Shown one piece after another: positions 8,830-16,393 of a stretch of 64,000 bases of DNA; position 1 is the stretch's first letter, and the number at the start of each line of letters is the position of its first letter. The translations under genes and the position numbers were made by a program. Origin of the DNA: Salipaludibacillus neizhouensis (GTDB lineage Bacteria; Bacillota; Bacilli; Bacillales; Salisediminibacteriaceae); NCBI RefSeq assembly GCF_002886185.1, contig NZ_KZ614146.1, positions 3,235,034 through 3,299,033 on the forward strand, in the 5' to 3' direction. The notes under the pieces were generated by a model. It was not told where the DNA came from, made no database searches, and saw nothing but the letters and a program-made list of their open reading frames with translations.

Positions 8830-8900
8830 GGTAAATGTACTGGCGATGTGTGGTAAATCTCTTGGCGTTCATTGGTAAAAAAGATGGCAAGGGTGGTAAA
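8830..8900. repeat. four-unit tandem repeat of 21-22 bp
   Basis: GGTAAA recurs at 8830, 8852, 8874 and 8895 (periods 22, 22, 21), with TGGCG or TGGCA in the middle of each unit. The spacing equals two helical turns. It lies in the 320-base gap between the cupin gene and the DUF443 relic. It is too short and degenerate for a CRISPR array. Confidence 0.55.
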
Positions 8901-8925
8901 ATCTTGTGTCCGTATTACTCCCAAA

Positions 8926-9045
8926 TCATGGGTTCATCGTTTCGATTCACTTACTAGAATACAATTCATAAAATGCTTCAATAACATGGTTCTAATTATT
9001 CTGTTAGGAGTATACTTACATTATTTTTCTTGAATTTCACTGTAG
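8926..9045 (-). repeat. cassette repeat copy A (toxin-tail relic, spacer, DUF443 3' end)
   Basis: The segment TTCATAAAATGCTTCAATAA, the following spacer with ATTATTCTGTTAGGAGTA, and TTTCTTGAATTTCACTGTAG recur with few changes at 11764-11895 and 12516-12650. The upstream side of each copy encodes a remnant of the NPM-type tail of the LXG toxin (here damaged) and the downstream side encodes the V-K-F-K-K end of a DUF443 gene. Confidence 0.6.
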
Positions 9046-9190
9046 TATATTCCTCTACTACATATAAAGCATTAGTAACCGATAAAGCTAATCCAAAAAT
9101 AGTAGCGGATATAATTAACATAAGATTACCATCTGTGATAAACAGTATAAATGTAGCCATGAAAAATACTAAAAAAAAATGTAGCATGCT
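8996..9190 (-). pseudogene. DUF443 family gene, C-terminal fragment
   Basis: 63 residues survive: FITDGNLMLIISATIFGLALSV then TTVKFKKN, which align with the last two membrane segments and the T-V-K-F-K-K terminus of the intact DUF443 proteins at 11113-11760 and 12625-13281. The other two thirds of the gene are missing upstream. The reading continues past the usual end (VSILLTE), another sign of decay. Confidence 0.65.
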
Positions 9191-9501
9191 AGTTAATCTG
9201 TTGGCAGTTGATTTAAAGCAACTTTTCTAGTGAAATTCCCCTTATATATTGGACTAACACGAAAAGTCAGAATTCATACGATCCCCCTACGCACTTTGGG
9301 ATTATTGCCTAATCCTCAATTCACCAAGGATACCCACTGGTATATTTTATGCAAGTTAAGAAGTTTCATAGGTTCAATGAATTCTCTCTTTTTTTATCTA
9401 CTGCGACTGATAACACCTAAAAACAGAAACCTCTTAAGGCTCCTGCTTCCGCAAAAATATTATGTAGTTAGCTGCATTAGTAAACGATCCACAACAATCG
9501 T
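9191..9501. other. gene-free stretch
   Basis: About 310 bases between the truncated DUF443 fragment and the DUF4176 gene. Open frames here have no ribosome binding site and no recognisable motif. No hairpin with a T run is seen. Confidence 0.4.
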
Positions 9502-9805
9502 CTACTTCAGTTGCTCCGTCACTTTTCCTCGCTTTATACTTTGTCCATTTTCTTCTTGCCACTTTTGATATAACGTTTGAAAACGTTCCTCTTCCGTATC
9601 CTTAAACCCTTCAAACACCACTTCATCAACATTTTCATGATTAAAATACAGCACTTGATCCGGCACTAATCCTTGAGGGTAAACGCACGCTGAAATAGTC
9701 AAACCATGTTTGCTCGCCCTCTACTTCAATAATTGGCCCTCTATTTAAAATCATTAGTTTACTTGTTCCTTGTTTTAAATACACAATTGAACCGATTGCT
9801 AACAT
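9502..9805 (-). pseudogene. DUF4176 protein gene, single frameshift
   Basis: ATG at 9805 with GGAG upstream opens MLAIGSIVYLKQGTSKLM...NRGPIIEVEGEQTWFDY. The frame is lost at a short A run near 9693-9695 and resumes one base later as SACVYPQGLVPDQVLYFNHE, VDEVVFEGFKDTEEERF, to the stop at 9502. Joined, it is about 100 aa, a full DUF4176 protein. The family is common beside LXG toxins, where its role is not established. One extra base could be a real mutation or a sequencing error. Confidence 0.7.
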
Positions 9806-9917
9806 TTTCTTTTCTCCTTTTTTCTCTTTAAATTTTCTAGCCTGAGAACTTATTGTTTAAATCAGCTTCTTTACTATGTCATGCCCGCTTAGCTGTTGAA
9901 CTTATTCGTTAACTGTT

Positions 9918-10551
9918 TTATTTCGGATTCGCAAGCTTGCCGTAGGCTTGGCCTGGCATCACTGTTACTGTGTTAAAGACTAATATAAAAAGAAAGAAGA
10001 CAATTGCAAGCAGTAGCATTATCACATTTCCTATACTAATGAATCCTGCTATACACACGGCCCCCATGACCATGACGAACATATACATCAATGAAAATTT
10101 CAGAAAATATATTAAATTATTCGGTCGTATAACAAGTTTTTCTGACTTTAACTGGTTTCTTGTTATTATTTTATTCATTTTCTCTTTATTCCGCTTACAG
10201 TAATAAAGCCGCATCAATAGTGTAATAGTTAAAGCAAATATAAGTATCACGCTATTTATCATTGGTTAAGTTTGCATGTTTAATTTTTCTATCACCGGAG
10301 TGAGAATGATCCCCCCCTCCTCCAGCTAATCCAATACTTAGTGTTTTCCGACGCATATCAGTGGTTTCTTGAACTTCATTTAACACCTTCTCATCATCTA
10401 CTTTATAGCCTGGATGGGAAAATAACCAAAAACTATATGGAAACAGCCCTTTCCAAAAAGGTGCCCCTGTATCCATTAAATAGTGTTCTCCATCAATCGT
10501 CACAATGTGATAGGTCATATTTTTCTTTATTTTTTTTATTTCAGAAGTCAT
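9918..10551 (-). pseudogene. DUF443 family immunity-like gene, split
   Basis: The ATG at 10551 overlaps the stop of the toxin-tail module (ATGA). The first part reads MTSEIKKIKKNMTYHIVTIDGEHYLMD, matching the soluble start of the DUF443 proteins, then SIGLAGGG. A run of seven C at 10311-10317 shifts the frame; in the other frame IILTPVIEKLNMQT continues the family pattern to a TAA stop, and after it MINSVILIFALTITL to VMPGQAYGKLANPK finishes the protein with three membrane segments. It therefore carries two lesions, a homopolymer frameshift and an in-frame stop. The family includes TsaI, immunity protein to TspA in Staphylococcus aureus. Confidence 0.7.
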
Positions 10552-11030
10552 GATTTCCCCCAACTCCAATTCATAGGATTTATCGCATTTATTCTACCTT
10601 TAACTGCCTCACCAGCACTACTCATTGCATCCCCTGTTCGCTCCACTGTTTCGCTTGCAAAGTCTAGCCCCGCTTGAACCACCTCATTTGCAGTGGCGAC
10701 ACCTCTTTGTAACTCATTTCCCACATATCCTATCGCTTCTCCTGCTACATTTACACCAATTTCAATAGCATAACCTTCAATAAATCCTGCATCTTGTTGT
10801 GCCCTATGGCCTAACGCCTCAATATTTTGTTTACCTGTATTAACGACTGATTGAATCGCCTCGTTTGCATTATCTGCTGAATTTTGAACATAAACTCCTG
10901 CATCATCTATTTGTTCATTAACCACGTTAGCACCATTTTGAATCGCTTCACCTGGATTTCTGGCAAAATCCCCCTTTAGCTATAGAATCAAGACCTCTTC
11001 CAACAACATCGAATCCAACTTGAAGTCACC
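10548..11030 (-). pseudogene. displaced C-terminal module of an LXG-type toxin
   Basis: An open frame of 125 codons (10548-10925) ends GRINAINPMNWSWGKS, almost the same end as the LXG protein at 13275 (GLNAINPMNWGW). Upstream, after correcting one base in a five-C run (10970-10974), the reading extends to LQVGFDVVGRGLDSIAKG, which aligns with LQDGLDVVGRKLDNIASD in the intact toxin. No LXG domain, start signal or helper genes precede it. It is thus an orphan toxin tip of different sequence in the middle (long amphipathic helices, alanine rich), immediately followed by its own DUF443 gene. Confidence 0.7.
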
Positions 11031-11112
11031 AGGTTTGTATTAAATTCTTTATGTATATTTCTCATTAGAAAATGCTTACTTTTGCTTTATCATTTTTTGT
11101 CCTTTTAAATTA

Positions 11113-11760
11113 TTACTTCCCTTTCTTAAATTTCACTTTAGTACTACCATCTAATACTGTCATGACATTAACAAGAAGCATTAATGGGAAAAGGAAAGTC
11201 GCAACGAAAAAAGGGACCAAATTACCATCTTGAATGAATACTAGAAAAAACAATACACTCCCACCTTGGAATAGCACATAACAAAAAAACACCTGTATAA
11301 AATGCTTAAATGACTTTGGGGTGATCCAAATACGCTCTTGTGAAGTTTTATCTAGAGTAATAACGTTATAAAGCTTCTGTTGATTCCTGTGACTAAGATA
11401 TGAACGCAAGCAAAATCCTAAGATAATCACAATCCCAGACAGAGCTACGTTAAACAGGAGCGTACTTTCCATCTCAAAGTATTCTGTCAAAGGTCTTAGT
11501 AAATTGGCTATAGATATTCCGAGCCCTGCTGTTAATAAAATACTAATGTTACTTCTTTTTTGACCCTTGCTGAAAGCTTTGAATTTATTTCCAATTTCTT
11601 CTTCATCTACTTGGTAAATTGTATTTGGAACAATCCACGTTAAAAATGGGAATACTATTTTCCATATCGACTGGCTCATATCTAAAACGTAGGTCTTTCC
11701 TTTTATTTTTAAAATTCTATATCTTGGATTCTTATATACAGGTCGCACCTCACACTTCAT
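11113..11760 (-). CDS. DUF443 family membrane protein, probable toxin immunity protein
   Basis: 215 aa from the ATG at 11760, chosen because GGTGGTGA lies 5 bases upstream; longer GTG/TTG starts are possible. A soluble first part has RILKIKGKTYVLDMSQSIWK and FPFLTWIVPNTIYQVDEEE, followed by about four to five membrane segments and the end DGSTKVKFKKGK. This is the tandem five-TM / DUF443 family. In Staphylococcus aureus such proteins (TsaI) sit in the membrane and neutralise the depolarising toxin TspA. It is about 70% alike by eye to the copy at 12625-13281. It follows a relic of a toxin tail, so it now acts as an orphan immunity gene (inference). Confidence 0.75.
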   Translation of the reverse strand: MKCEVRPVYKNPRYRILKIKGKTYVLDMSQSIWKIVFPFLTWIVPNTIYQVDEEEIGNKFKAFSKGQKRSNISILLTAGLGISIANLLRPLTEYFEMESTLLFNVALSGIVIILGFCLRSYLSHRNQQKLYNVITLDKTSQERIWITPKSFKHFIQVFFCYVLFQGGSVLFFLVFIQDGNLVPFFVATFLFPLMLLVNVMTVLDGSTKVKFKKGK

Positions 11761-11763
11761 CGA

Positions 11764-11895
11764 TCTCACCACCAAAATCCATCGGGTTCATCGCATCAAT
11801 TTCCTTATTAAAATAAATTCATAAAGTGCTTCAATGACAGGGTTTAATTATTCTGTTAGGAGTAGACCATTATTTTTTCTTGAATTTCACTGTAG
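11764..11895 (-). repeat. cassette repeat copy B (toxin-tail relic, spacer, DUF443 3' end)
   Basis: On the minus strand the right part encodes DAMNPMDFGG, a relic of the LXG toxin end, directly before the 11113-11760 gene. The left part repeats the spacer with TTCTGTTAGGAGTAGAC and the V-K-F-K-K end of the next DUF443 gene. It matches copies at 8926-9045 and 12516-12650. Confidence 0.65.
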
Positions 11896-12522
11896 TGTGA
11901 CCAATTCCTACATATAAAGCATTAGTAATTGATAAACAAAATCCAAGAAAAATAGCAAATATAATTGCCAAAATATTACTAATTGTAATAACTAGTACTA
12001 AACTAGCTATGAAAAATACTAGAAAACAAAAGTATATAAATAAACATTGAACAAAATGTTTAAATGACATTGGTCTGATCCAAATACGATCCTTTGATAA
12101 TATGTTTGGTGCAATTATTTTATAAAAATTATTTTTATTCCTAATACTTAAAAGTGAGTGTACTAAAATAATTAGTAGCATTACAGATGCTGCTATTATA
12201 TTATTAACCAACGTCGTACTTGGAATATAAAAATAATCTGTCAAAGCGGTTAGTAAGTTCCCTAAGAATATTCCGACCCCTGCTGTAAATAAGATACTTA
12301 TGTTAATTTTTTTTTAGCTCCACTCGGAACTTTCACCTTTTTACTAATCTCTTCTCCGTCTACTTTATAAATTGTGTGTGGAAGGATCCATGTTAAAAAA
12401 GGGAATACTATATTCCATTTGGATTGGCTCATATCTAAAATATAGGTGTTTCCTTCAATCTTTAAAATCCTAAACCTTATATTCCTAGCACTTTGTACTT
12501 TACACTTCATAGAATTTACCAT
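11870..12522 (-). pseudogene. DUF443 family gene split at a run of nine T
   Basis: ATG 12522 opens MVNSMKCKVQSARN, then RILKIEGNTYILDMSQSKW and FPFLTWILPHTIYKVDGEE. Translation ends after AKKKLT because of the nine-base T run at 12307-12315. One base of slippage continues with INISILFTAGVGIFLGNLL and joins the second frame (TDYFYIPSTTLVNNII to HTTVKFKKK, stop 11870). The joined protein has full family length, ~215 aa, with no other lesion. It could be a pseudogene, a phase-variable gene or a case of transcriptional slippage. The start codon overlaps the stop of a toxin-tail relic (ATGGTAA), exactly as in the intact pair at 13275-13281. Confidence 0.7.
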
Positions 12523-12650
12523 CCTCCATTCATTGGGGGCATCGCATCAGTTCCCTTATTAAAATAAATTCATAAAATGCTTCAATAACATCGGTCTAAT
12601 TATTCTTTTAGGAGTAGACTCACATTATTTTTTCTTGAATTTCACTTTAG
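12516..12650 (-). repeat. cassette repeat copy C (toxin-tail relic, spacer, DUF443 3' end)
   Basis: On the minus strand it encodes NKGTDAMPPMNGGW followed by TAA, a clear relic of the toxin end GLNAINPMNWGW, overlapping the start of the split DUF443 gene. The other side is the same spacer (TTCATAAAATGCTTCAATAA) and DUF443 3' end as in copies A and B. Confidence 0.7.
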
Positions 12651-13281
12651 TACTGCCTTCTAATACCGTCATTGCATTAGCAGCAAGCGTTAATAGAAAA
12701 AATATAGTAGCTGCGAATAAAGGAACCAAATTACCATCCTGAAAGAATACTATAAAACCTACTATACTTATCCCTAAGGAAAATACATAATAAGAAAAAC
12801 ATTGGATAAAATGCTTAAATGATTTTGGGTTGATCCAAATACGCTCTTGTAAAGCTTTATCTAAAGTAATAACGTTATAAAAGTTTTTTTTATTCCTATT
12901 GCTAAGATATGAACGTAAACTAAGTAATAAGATGATTATAATTCCAGAAAAAATTGCGTTATACATTGGTGTGCTTTCAAGTTCAAAGTAACTCGTCATA
13001 GGTCTTAGCATATTTGCTAAGGATATTCCAATCCCTGCTGTTAATAAAATACTTATGTTATTTCCTTTTTTACTCTTGTTGAAAATTTCTAGTTTTTCAC
13101 TAGTTCTTTCTTCATCCACTTGGTAAATTGTATTTGGAACAATCCATGTTAAAAATGGGAATAATATTTTCCATATGGATTGGCTCATGTCTAAAATGTA
13201 GGTATTGCTTTCAATCTTTAAAACTCTAAATCTTGCATTATTCATTACTCTTTGCACTTCACACTTCATAGAATTTACCAT
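12625..13281 (-). CDS. DUF443 family membrane protein, cognate immunity protein of the LXG toxin
   Basis: 218 aa from ATG 13281, which overlaps the stop of the LXG gene (ATGGTAA), so the two are translationally coupled. It has a soluble start with RVLKIESNTYILDMSQSIWK and FPFLTWIVPNTIYQVDEE, then four to five membrane segments and TKVKFKKK at the end. Family knowledge: DUF443 includes TsaI, the membrane immunity protein against the type VII toxin TspA. Overlap with the toxin gene makes this the most likely active antidote of the locus. An in-frame ATG 12 bases later is an alternative start. Confidence 0.8.
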   Translation of the reverse strand: MVNSMKCEVQRVMNNARFRVLKIESNTYILDMSQSIWKILFPFLTWIVPNTIYQVDEERTSEKLEIFNKSKKGNNISILLTAGIGISLANMLRPMTSYFELESTPMYNAIFSGIIIILLLSLRSYLSNRNKKNFYNVITLDKALQERIWINPKSFKHFIQCFSYYVFSLGISIVGFIVFFQDGNLVPLFAATIFFLLTLAANAMTVLEGSTKVKFKKK

Positions 13282-14861
13282 CCCCAATTCATCGGATTAA
13301 TTGCATTTAATCCGCCACTAATAGCCTCTCCAACATCACTTGCAATGTTGTCCAGTTTTCTTCCTACAACATCCAACCCGTCTTGTAGTTCAAATTTATT
13401 TGTATCATACGTATAATTAAAAAGCCATGTAGCAGTTGCCCCTGCAACTAAACCTGCTACTGCCGCCCAACCAACCGGATTAGACGCGAGAACTAAGCCT
13501 ACACCAACTGATCCTAGGACACTTCCCCCAATACCAGCTACCACGCTTGCTCCATTATGCGCTATAGCCTCTCCAACCGTCTTCCCCTTTTCATTCACGT
13601 CTTCATAAAATCCGACACCAGCACTAGCTACTATAAATCCCCCACCTAATGATTTTCCGGCTCCTTGAACAAACTTACCCGTTTTCGTTATAACGCTACC
13701 GGTTTTCGTTGCAACGTTCCCAACAGCATTACCTACATTTTTTGTGATTCTGGAATCCTTTATTGCGGTTCCGAGATCTCCTATTGATCTCCCTATACTC
13801 TTTGTACTGGTTCCGATCCCTCCTACTGATCTCCCTATTTCTGTTGTTGTATGCCCGATAAATTTTACTGCTCCTACAGTACTATTTACAGCTAAATCAA
13901 TACCAATTTTGCCTTTATTATTAAATAAATATTCCATAACTGTTTCTGGCACTTCTTCGTTTAGTTCCCCTTCACTCAATTCTTCTGTAGATTTTTTCAT
14001 CGTTGTAAAGATACTATAGTAAGTTGCTCGATCAATTTCTCCATTATTAAGATCAGTAAAAGCACTATTTATAATATTTTGAGTTGTCCCATCCATATCT
14101 TTTACTGCAGCGTCTTTTAATTGCTCAATCTCAGCCAATGACATGCCTTCTATCGTTTCTTCATTAAGTCCGACGTCAGCGGTGTCTTGATTGTAAATAC
14201 TTTCCACCATTGATTTGTATGAAGACATGCCTTGTAAGGCGTCCCTGTTAAAGTTTCTTACAGACAGGTTCCCACTTTGAAACTTTGATTCAATGTCTGA
14301 TAGATAGGTTCGCATCGTCTGCAAGGCATCTTTCGTCTGTTCTAAAAGAGAGGCGCCATAGTCGTCAAGAAGGTGCAGTTGTTCGACGATCTCCTGTGCC
14401 CGTAGTTTACCTCGCCTTACCCCATTTATCACTTCTGATTCAGTGATGTTATTGACCGTTACTATATCTTGAACACTCGCTAAAATACTGTTTGCTTCAT
14501 CTGTTAGTTCCATTGTCTTTCTTTCTACCTTATTAAACCCTTCTTCCACATCATTCACGAGAAATGCTTCGTCAACAAACCCTTGATCATCTGGTTCAAA
14601 GGTTTGAATACCTGCTTTAATATCTTTCAATTGAAATTGATAGTCAATAAGAGACTGGTGAAGGAAAATTAAAAAGGGCTGGTGGCATTCCTCATAAAAG
14701 GCTCGGATTACCTCCCCACCCTTTCCCTTTAATGCATCATCCAACGCTGAAAAATCCCGCACTGCCCGTTGGACGGCAGAAATGTGTTCGCAAAATGATC
14801 TAATATCTTGTATCGTCACATCAATTCCAGTCTGTAATGTATTAACATCAAGAACTTTCAC
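13275..14861 (-). CDS. LXG-domain type VII secreted toxin with glycine-rich membrane C-terminus (TspA-like)
   Basis: 528 aa from GTG 14861 (GGAGG 8 bases upstream). Residues 1-~210 form an alpha-helical LXG domain; the LxG signature is at L44-K45-G46, with FYEECHQPFLIFLHQSL following. A helical linker comes next, then from ~330 a glycine-rich region with repeated SIGRSIG / GNAVGNV patterns and, at ~440-485, long small-residue hydrophobic stretches (VAGIGGSVLGSVGVGLVL, AAVAGLVAGATATWLF), resembling the membrane-depolarising domain of TspA. No nuclease or other enzyme motif is seen. It is exported through the type VII machine (not in this window) with the two helical helpers upstream; the DUF443 gene overlapping its stop is the antidote. 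Membrane activity is inferred. Confidence 0.8.
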   Translation of the reverse strand: MKVLDVNTLQTGIDVTIQDIRSFCEHISAVQRAVRDFSALDDALKGKGGEVIRAFYEECHQPFLIFLHQSLIDYQFQLKDIKAGIQTFEPDDQGFVDEAFLVNDVEEGFNKVERKTMELTDEANSILASVQDIVTVNNITESEVINGVRRGKLRAQEIVEQLHLLDDYGASLLEQTKDALQTMRTYLSDIESKFQSGNLSVRNFNRDALQGMSSYKSMVESIYNQDTADVGLNEETIEGMSLAEIEQLKDAAVKDMDGTTQNIINSAFTDLNNGEIDRATYYSIFTTMKKSTEELSEGELNEEVPETVMEYLFNNKGKIGIDLAVNSTVGAVKFIGHTTTEIGRSVGGIGTSTKSIGRSIGDLGTAIKDSRITKNVGNAVGNVATKTGSVITKTGKFVQGAGKSLGGGFIVASAGVGFYEDVNEKGKTVGEAIAHNGASVVAGIGGSVLGSVGVGLVLASNPVGWAAVAGLVAGATATWLFNYTYDTNKFELQDGLDVVGRKLDNIASDVGEAISGGLNAINPMNWGW

Positions 14862-14925
14862 GCCAAGGTCCTCCTACTAGTATGTATTGCTTCTGACAAT
14901 CATCCTTTATTCTTCATACTCTCGT

Positions 14926-15207
14926 TTACTTTATAAGCCCTATTTCATGGGCTACGTGCTCGTCAGTTGCTTCCATAGATGTCACAGCTTCTTCAGTTGA
15001 TTGCAGATTTTTAGTCATTAAGGATGTAAATCGCATCATGATCTCGTCATATTGCTGTTTAATCTCATTGACATTCGTCACGATCTCAAGCTTATTTTCT
15101 CCTTCTATTTCTTTAGAAAAGGATGTGTTTAAGCTTTGAGATGATGATTGTAGATCTTTAATTCCCTTATTTACGGGGCCACGTTGAATCTTAATTTCGT
15201 CGCTCAT
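14926..15207 (-). CDS. YwqI-like small helical LXG partner (TIGR04197/DUF5344 type)
   Basis: 93 aa, all helical: IKIQRGPVNKGIKDLQSSSQ then KLEIVTNVNEIKQQYDEIMM. The pattern fits the YwqI family encoded just before LXG toxins. Such proteins (Lap2-type) bind the LXG domain and form part of the secretion signal. The ATG overlaps the stop of the gene upstream (ATGA), and 64 bases separate it from the toxin gene; the order matches ywqH-ywqI-ywqJ in B. subtilis. Confidence 0.75.
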   Translation of the reverse strand: MSDEIKIQRGPVNKGIKDLQSSSQSLNTSFSKEIEGENKLEIVTNVNEIKQQYDEIMMRFTSLMTKNLQSTEEAVTSMEATDEHVAHEIGLIK

Positions 15208-15626
15208 GACTGATTTAACACCTCTTGTCTCTGTATTGTTAATTGATTACGCTTTGATTCAAACGTCGAAATATTACTTTCGATACTGCCTATTTCTCCT
15301 TTAATAACTGTCACCTGCGTCGATAAGTCACTCTCTGCCTGACTAATTTGTTCATTAGCGATGCCTACAAAACTTGCCTGTACATCACCCTTCTTTAAGT
15401 CGTCTAATTGATTGGCATTTTTTCCGTTCAGTGTTTGTAACGTAAACTTTGGATCAAGACATACGTCTTTCTGATCGCTAAAACTTTGTTTATTTTCCTT
15501 TAAATCAGTCAACGCTTTTTCTAACCGATCTAATTCTTCTCTTTTCTCCGCTAATCGAGAATTAGCAGACTGAATAAAACCTTGCATGACCATTAAGTCA
15601 CGATTAATATGATATAAATCTAACAC
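15204..15626 (-). CDS. YwqH-like coiled-coil LXG partner (DUF5082 type)
   Basis: 140 aa from GTG 15626, with a GGGGGGAGGGG ribosome binding site. Two long coiled coils (about residues 15-50 and 95-138, SRLAEKREELDRLEKALTDL and IESNISTFESKRNQL) flank a short loop. This is the length and order of the YwqH/DUF5082 helpers that precede YwqI and LXG genes and bind the LXG domain before export. It is the first gene of the operon YwqH-YwqI-LXG-DUF443. Confidence 0.7.
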   Translation of the reverse strand: MLDLYHINRDLMVMQGFIQSANSRLAEKREELDRLEKALTDLKENKQSFSDQKDVCLDPKFTLQTLNGKNANQLDDLKKGDVQASFVGIANEQISQAESDLSTQVTVIKGEIGSIESNISTFESKRNQLTIQRQEVLNQS

Positions 15627-15825
15627 TTGTCCCCTCCCCCCTCACTACCTCGATATCATTACGCTTTTTGTCAACATTAAATTATGAAACATGTATTTTT
15701 TTACCATTAAATAACAATTATATGTCATTTATTATACCATATTATAGGTTATTTGGTAACGATTTGTAGATAATAACGAAGGATATTTAGGCAATTACAA
15801 GGTATAAATAACTAGTATCGGAAAA

Positions 15826-15869
15826 GGTACCTGATCTCCAGTGCTTTAAAGCGTTGGGGGTTAGGCACC
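15826..15869. repeat. imperfect palindrome with GGTGCCTAACCCC arm
   Basis: GGTACCTGATCTCCA and TGGGGGTTAGGCACC face each other around the perfect core GCTTTAAAGC. On the minus strand it is followed by TTTTCC, so it may terminate the OsmC operon, which ends 33 bases away. Palindromes with this arm type (GGTGCCTGACCCC-like) are dispersed in many Bacillus genomes. The rest of the gap to 15626 is AT-rich with nothing else visible. Confidence 0.5.
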
Positions 15870-15901
15870 GACAAATTCCAAAATCTGTTGAATACGGTTC
15901 C

Positions 15902-16393
15902 TCATACAAGCTTTTTAAATAGTACCTCAAGTTCCATGGATCTCTTCAAAGTATTGTAAACAGGTGAATTTTTAAGCGCCTCGGTGCAAAATTTAATAAA
16001 ATCATTTTCCTCAAGATCAGCGAATAAATACACGGTTACGGTTATTTTTCTAATAAATGGTTCTTCATCATAACCTCTTACATCAAGCAAGGAGAGCGGA
16101 TTTTCTAGCGAAAGATTTAAAACTCCTTCAATCTCTTCAATAATGGAAGCCTTTTTTTTCGACTGCTCTAAGAGTGTTAATATTATGCTGCTTAAAACCG
16201 ATCCTGCAAAGTATTCAAGGCTGCTAATTTTTTCATCATCTGAATCAAAGCTTAGTTGTTTTTCTATCTGGATACTGTTTTTGTTTGTGTAAATTTTGAC
16301 AGATGAGAGATCATTTGATGTGCCCCTAAAATTCATATCAAATATCCTAGACTCATATAATGTGTTCACTTCATTCTTCGACTTGTTACTCAT
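15902..16393 (-). CDS. OsmC-like protein lacking the first catalytic cysteine
   Basis: 163 aa. The fold pattern of OsmC/Ohr proteins is visible: a beta-rich start, a central helix LEYFAGSVLSSIILTLLEQSKK, strands ITVTVYLFADLEE, and the end helix CTEALKNSPVYNTLKRS (compare C-P-V-x-N-T-L). OsmC enzymes reduce peroxides with two cysteines; here the position in the central helix is S-S instead of G-S-C, so classical peroxidase activity is doubtful. It overlaps the MetE-core gene by 8 bases and has its own AAGGAG. It ends the operon. A carrier, thiol-binding or regulatory role is possible. Confidence 0.7.
   Translation of the reverse strand: MSNKSKNEVNTLYESRIFDMNFRGTSNDLSSVKIYTNKNSIQIEKQLSFDSDDEKISSLEYFAGSVLSSIILTLLEQSKKKASIIEEIEGVLNLSLENPLSLLDVRGYDEEPFIRKITVTVYLFADLEENDFIKFCTEALKNSPVYNTLKRSMELEVLFKKLV

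Noticed and set aside
8830..8900. Possible CRISPR array
   Set aside because: Period of only 21-22 bases, imperfect units and no cas genes in the window.
7191..15626. Prophage remnant
   Set aside because: No integrase, capsid, tail or lysis genes; the content is of type VII effector and immunity families.
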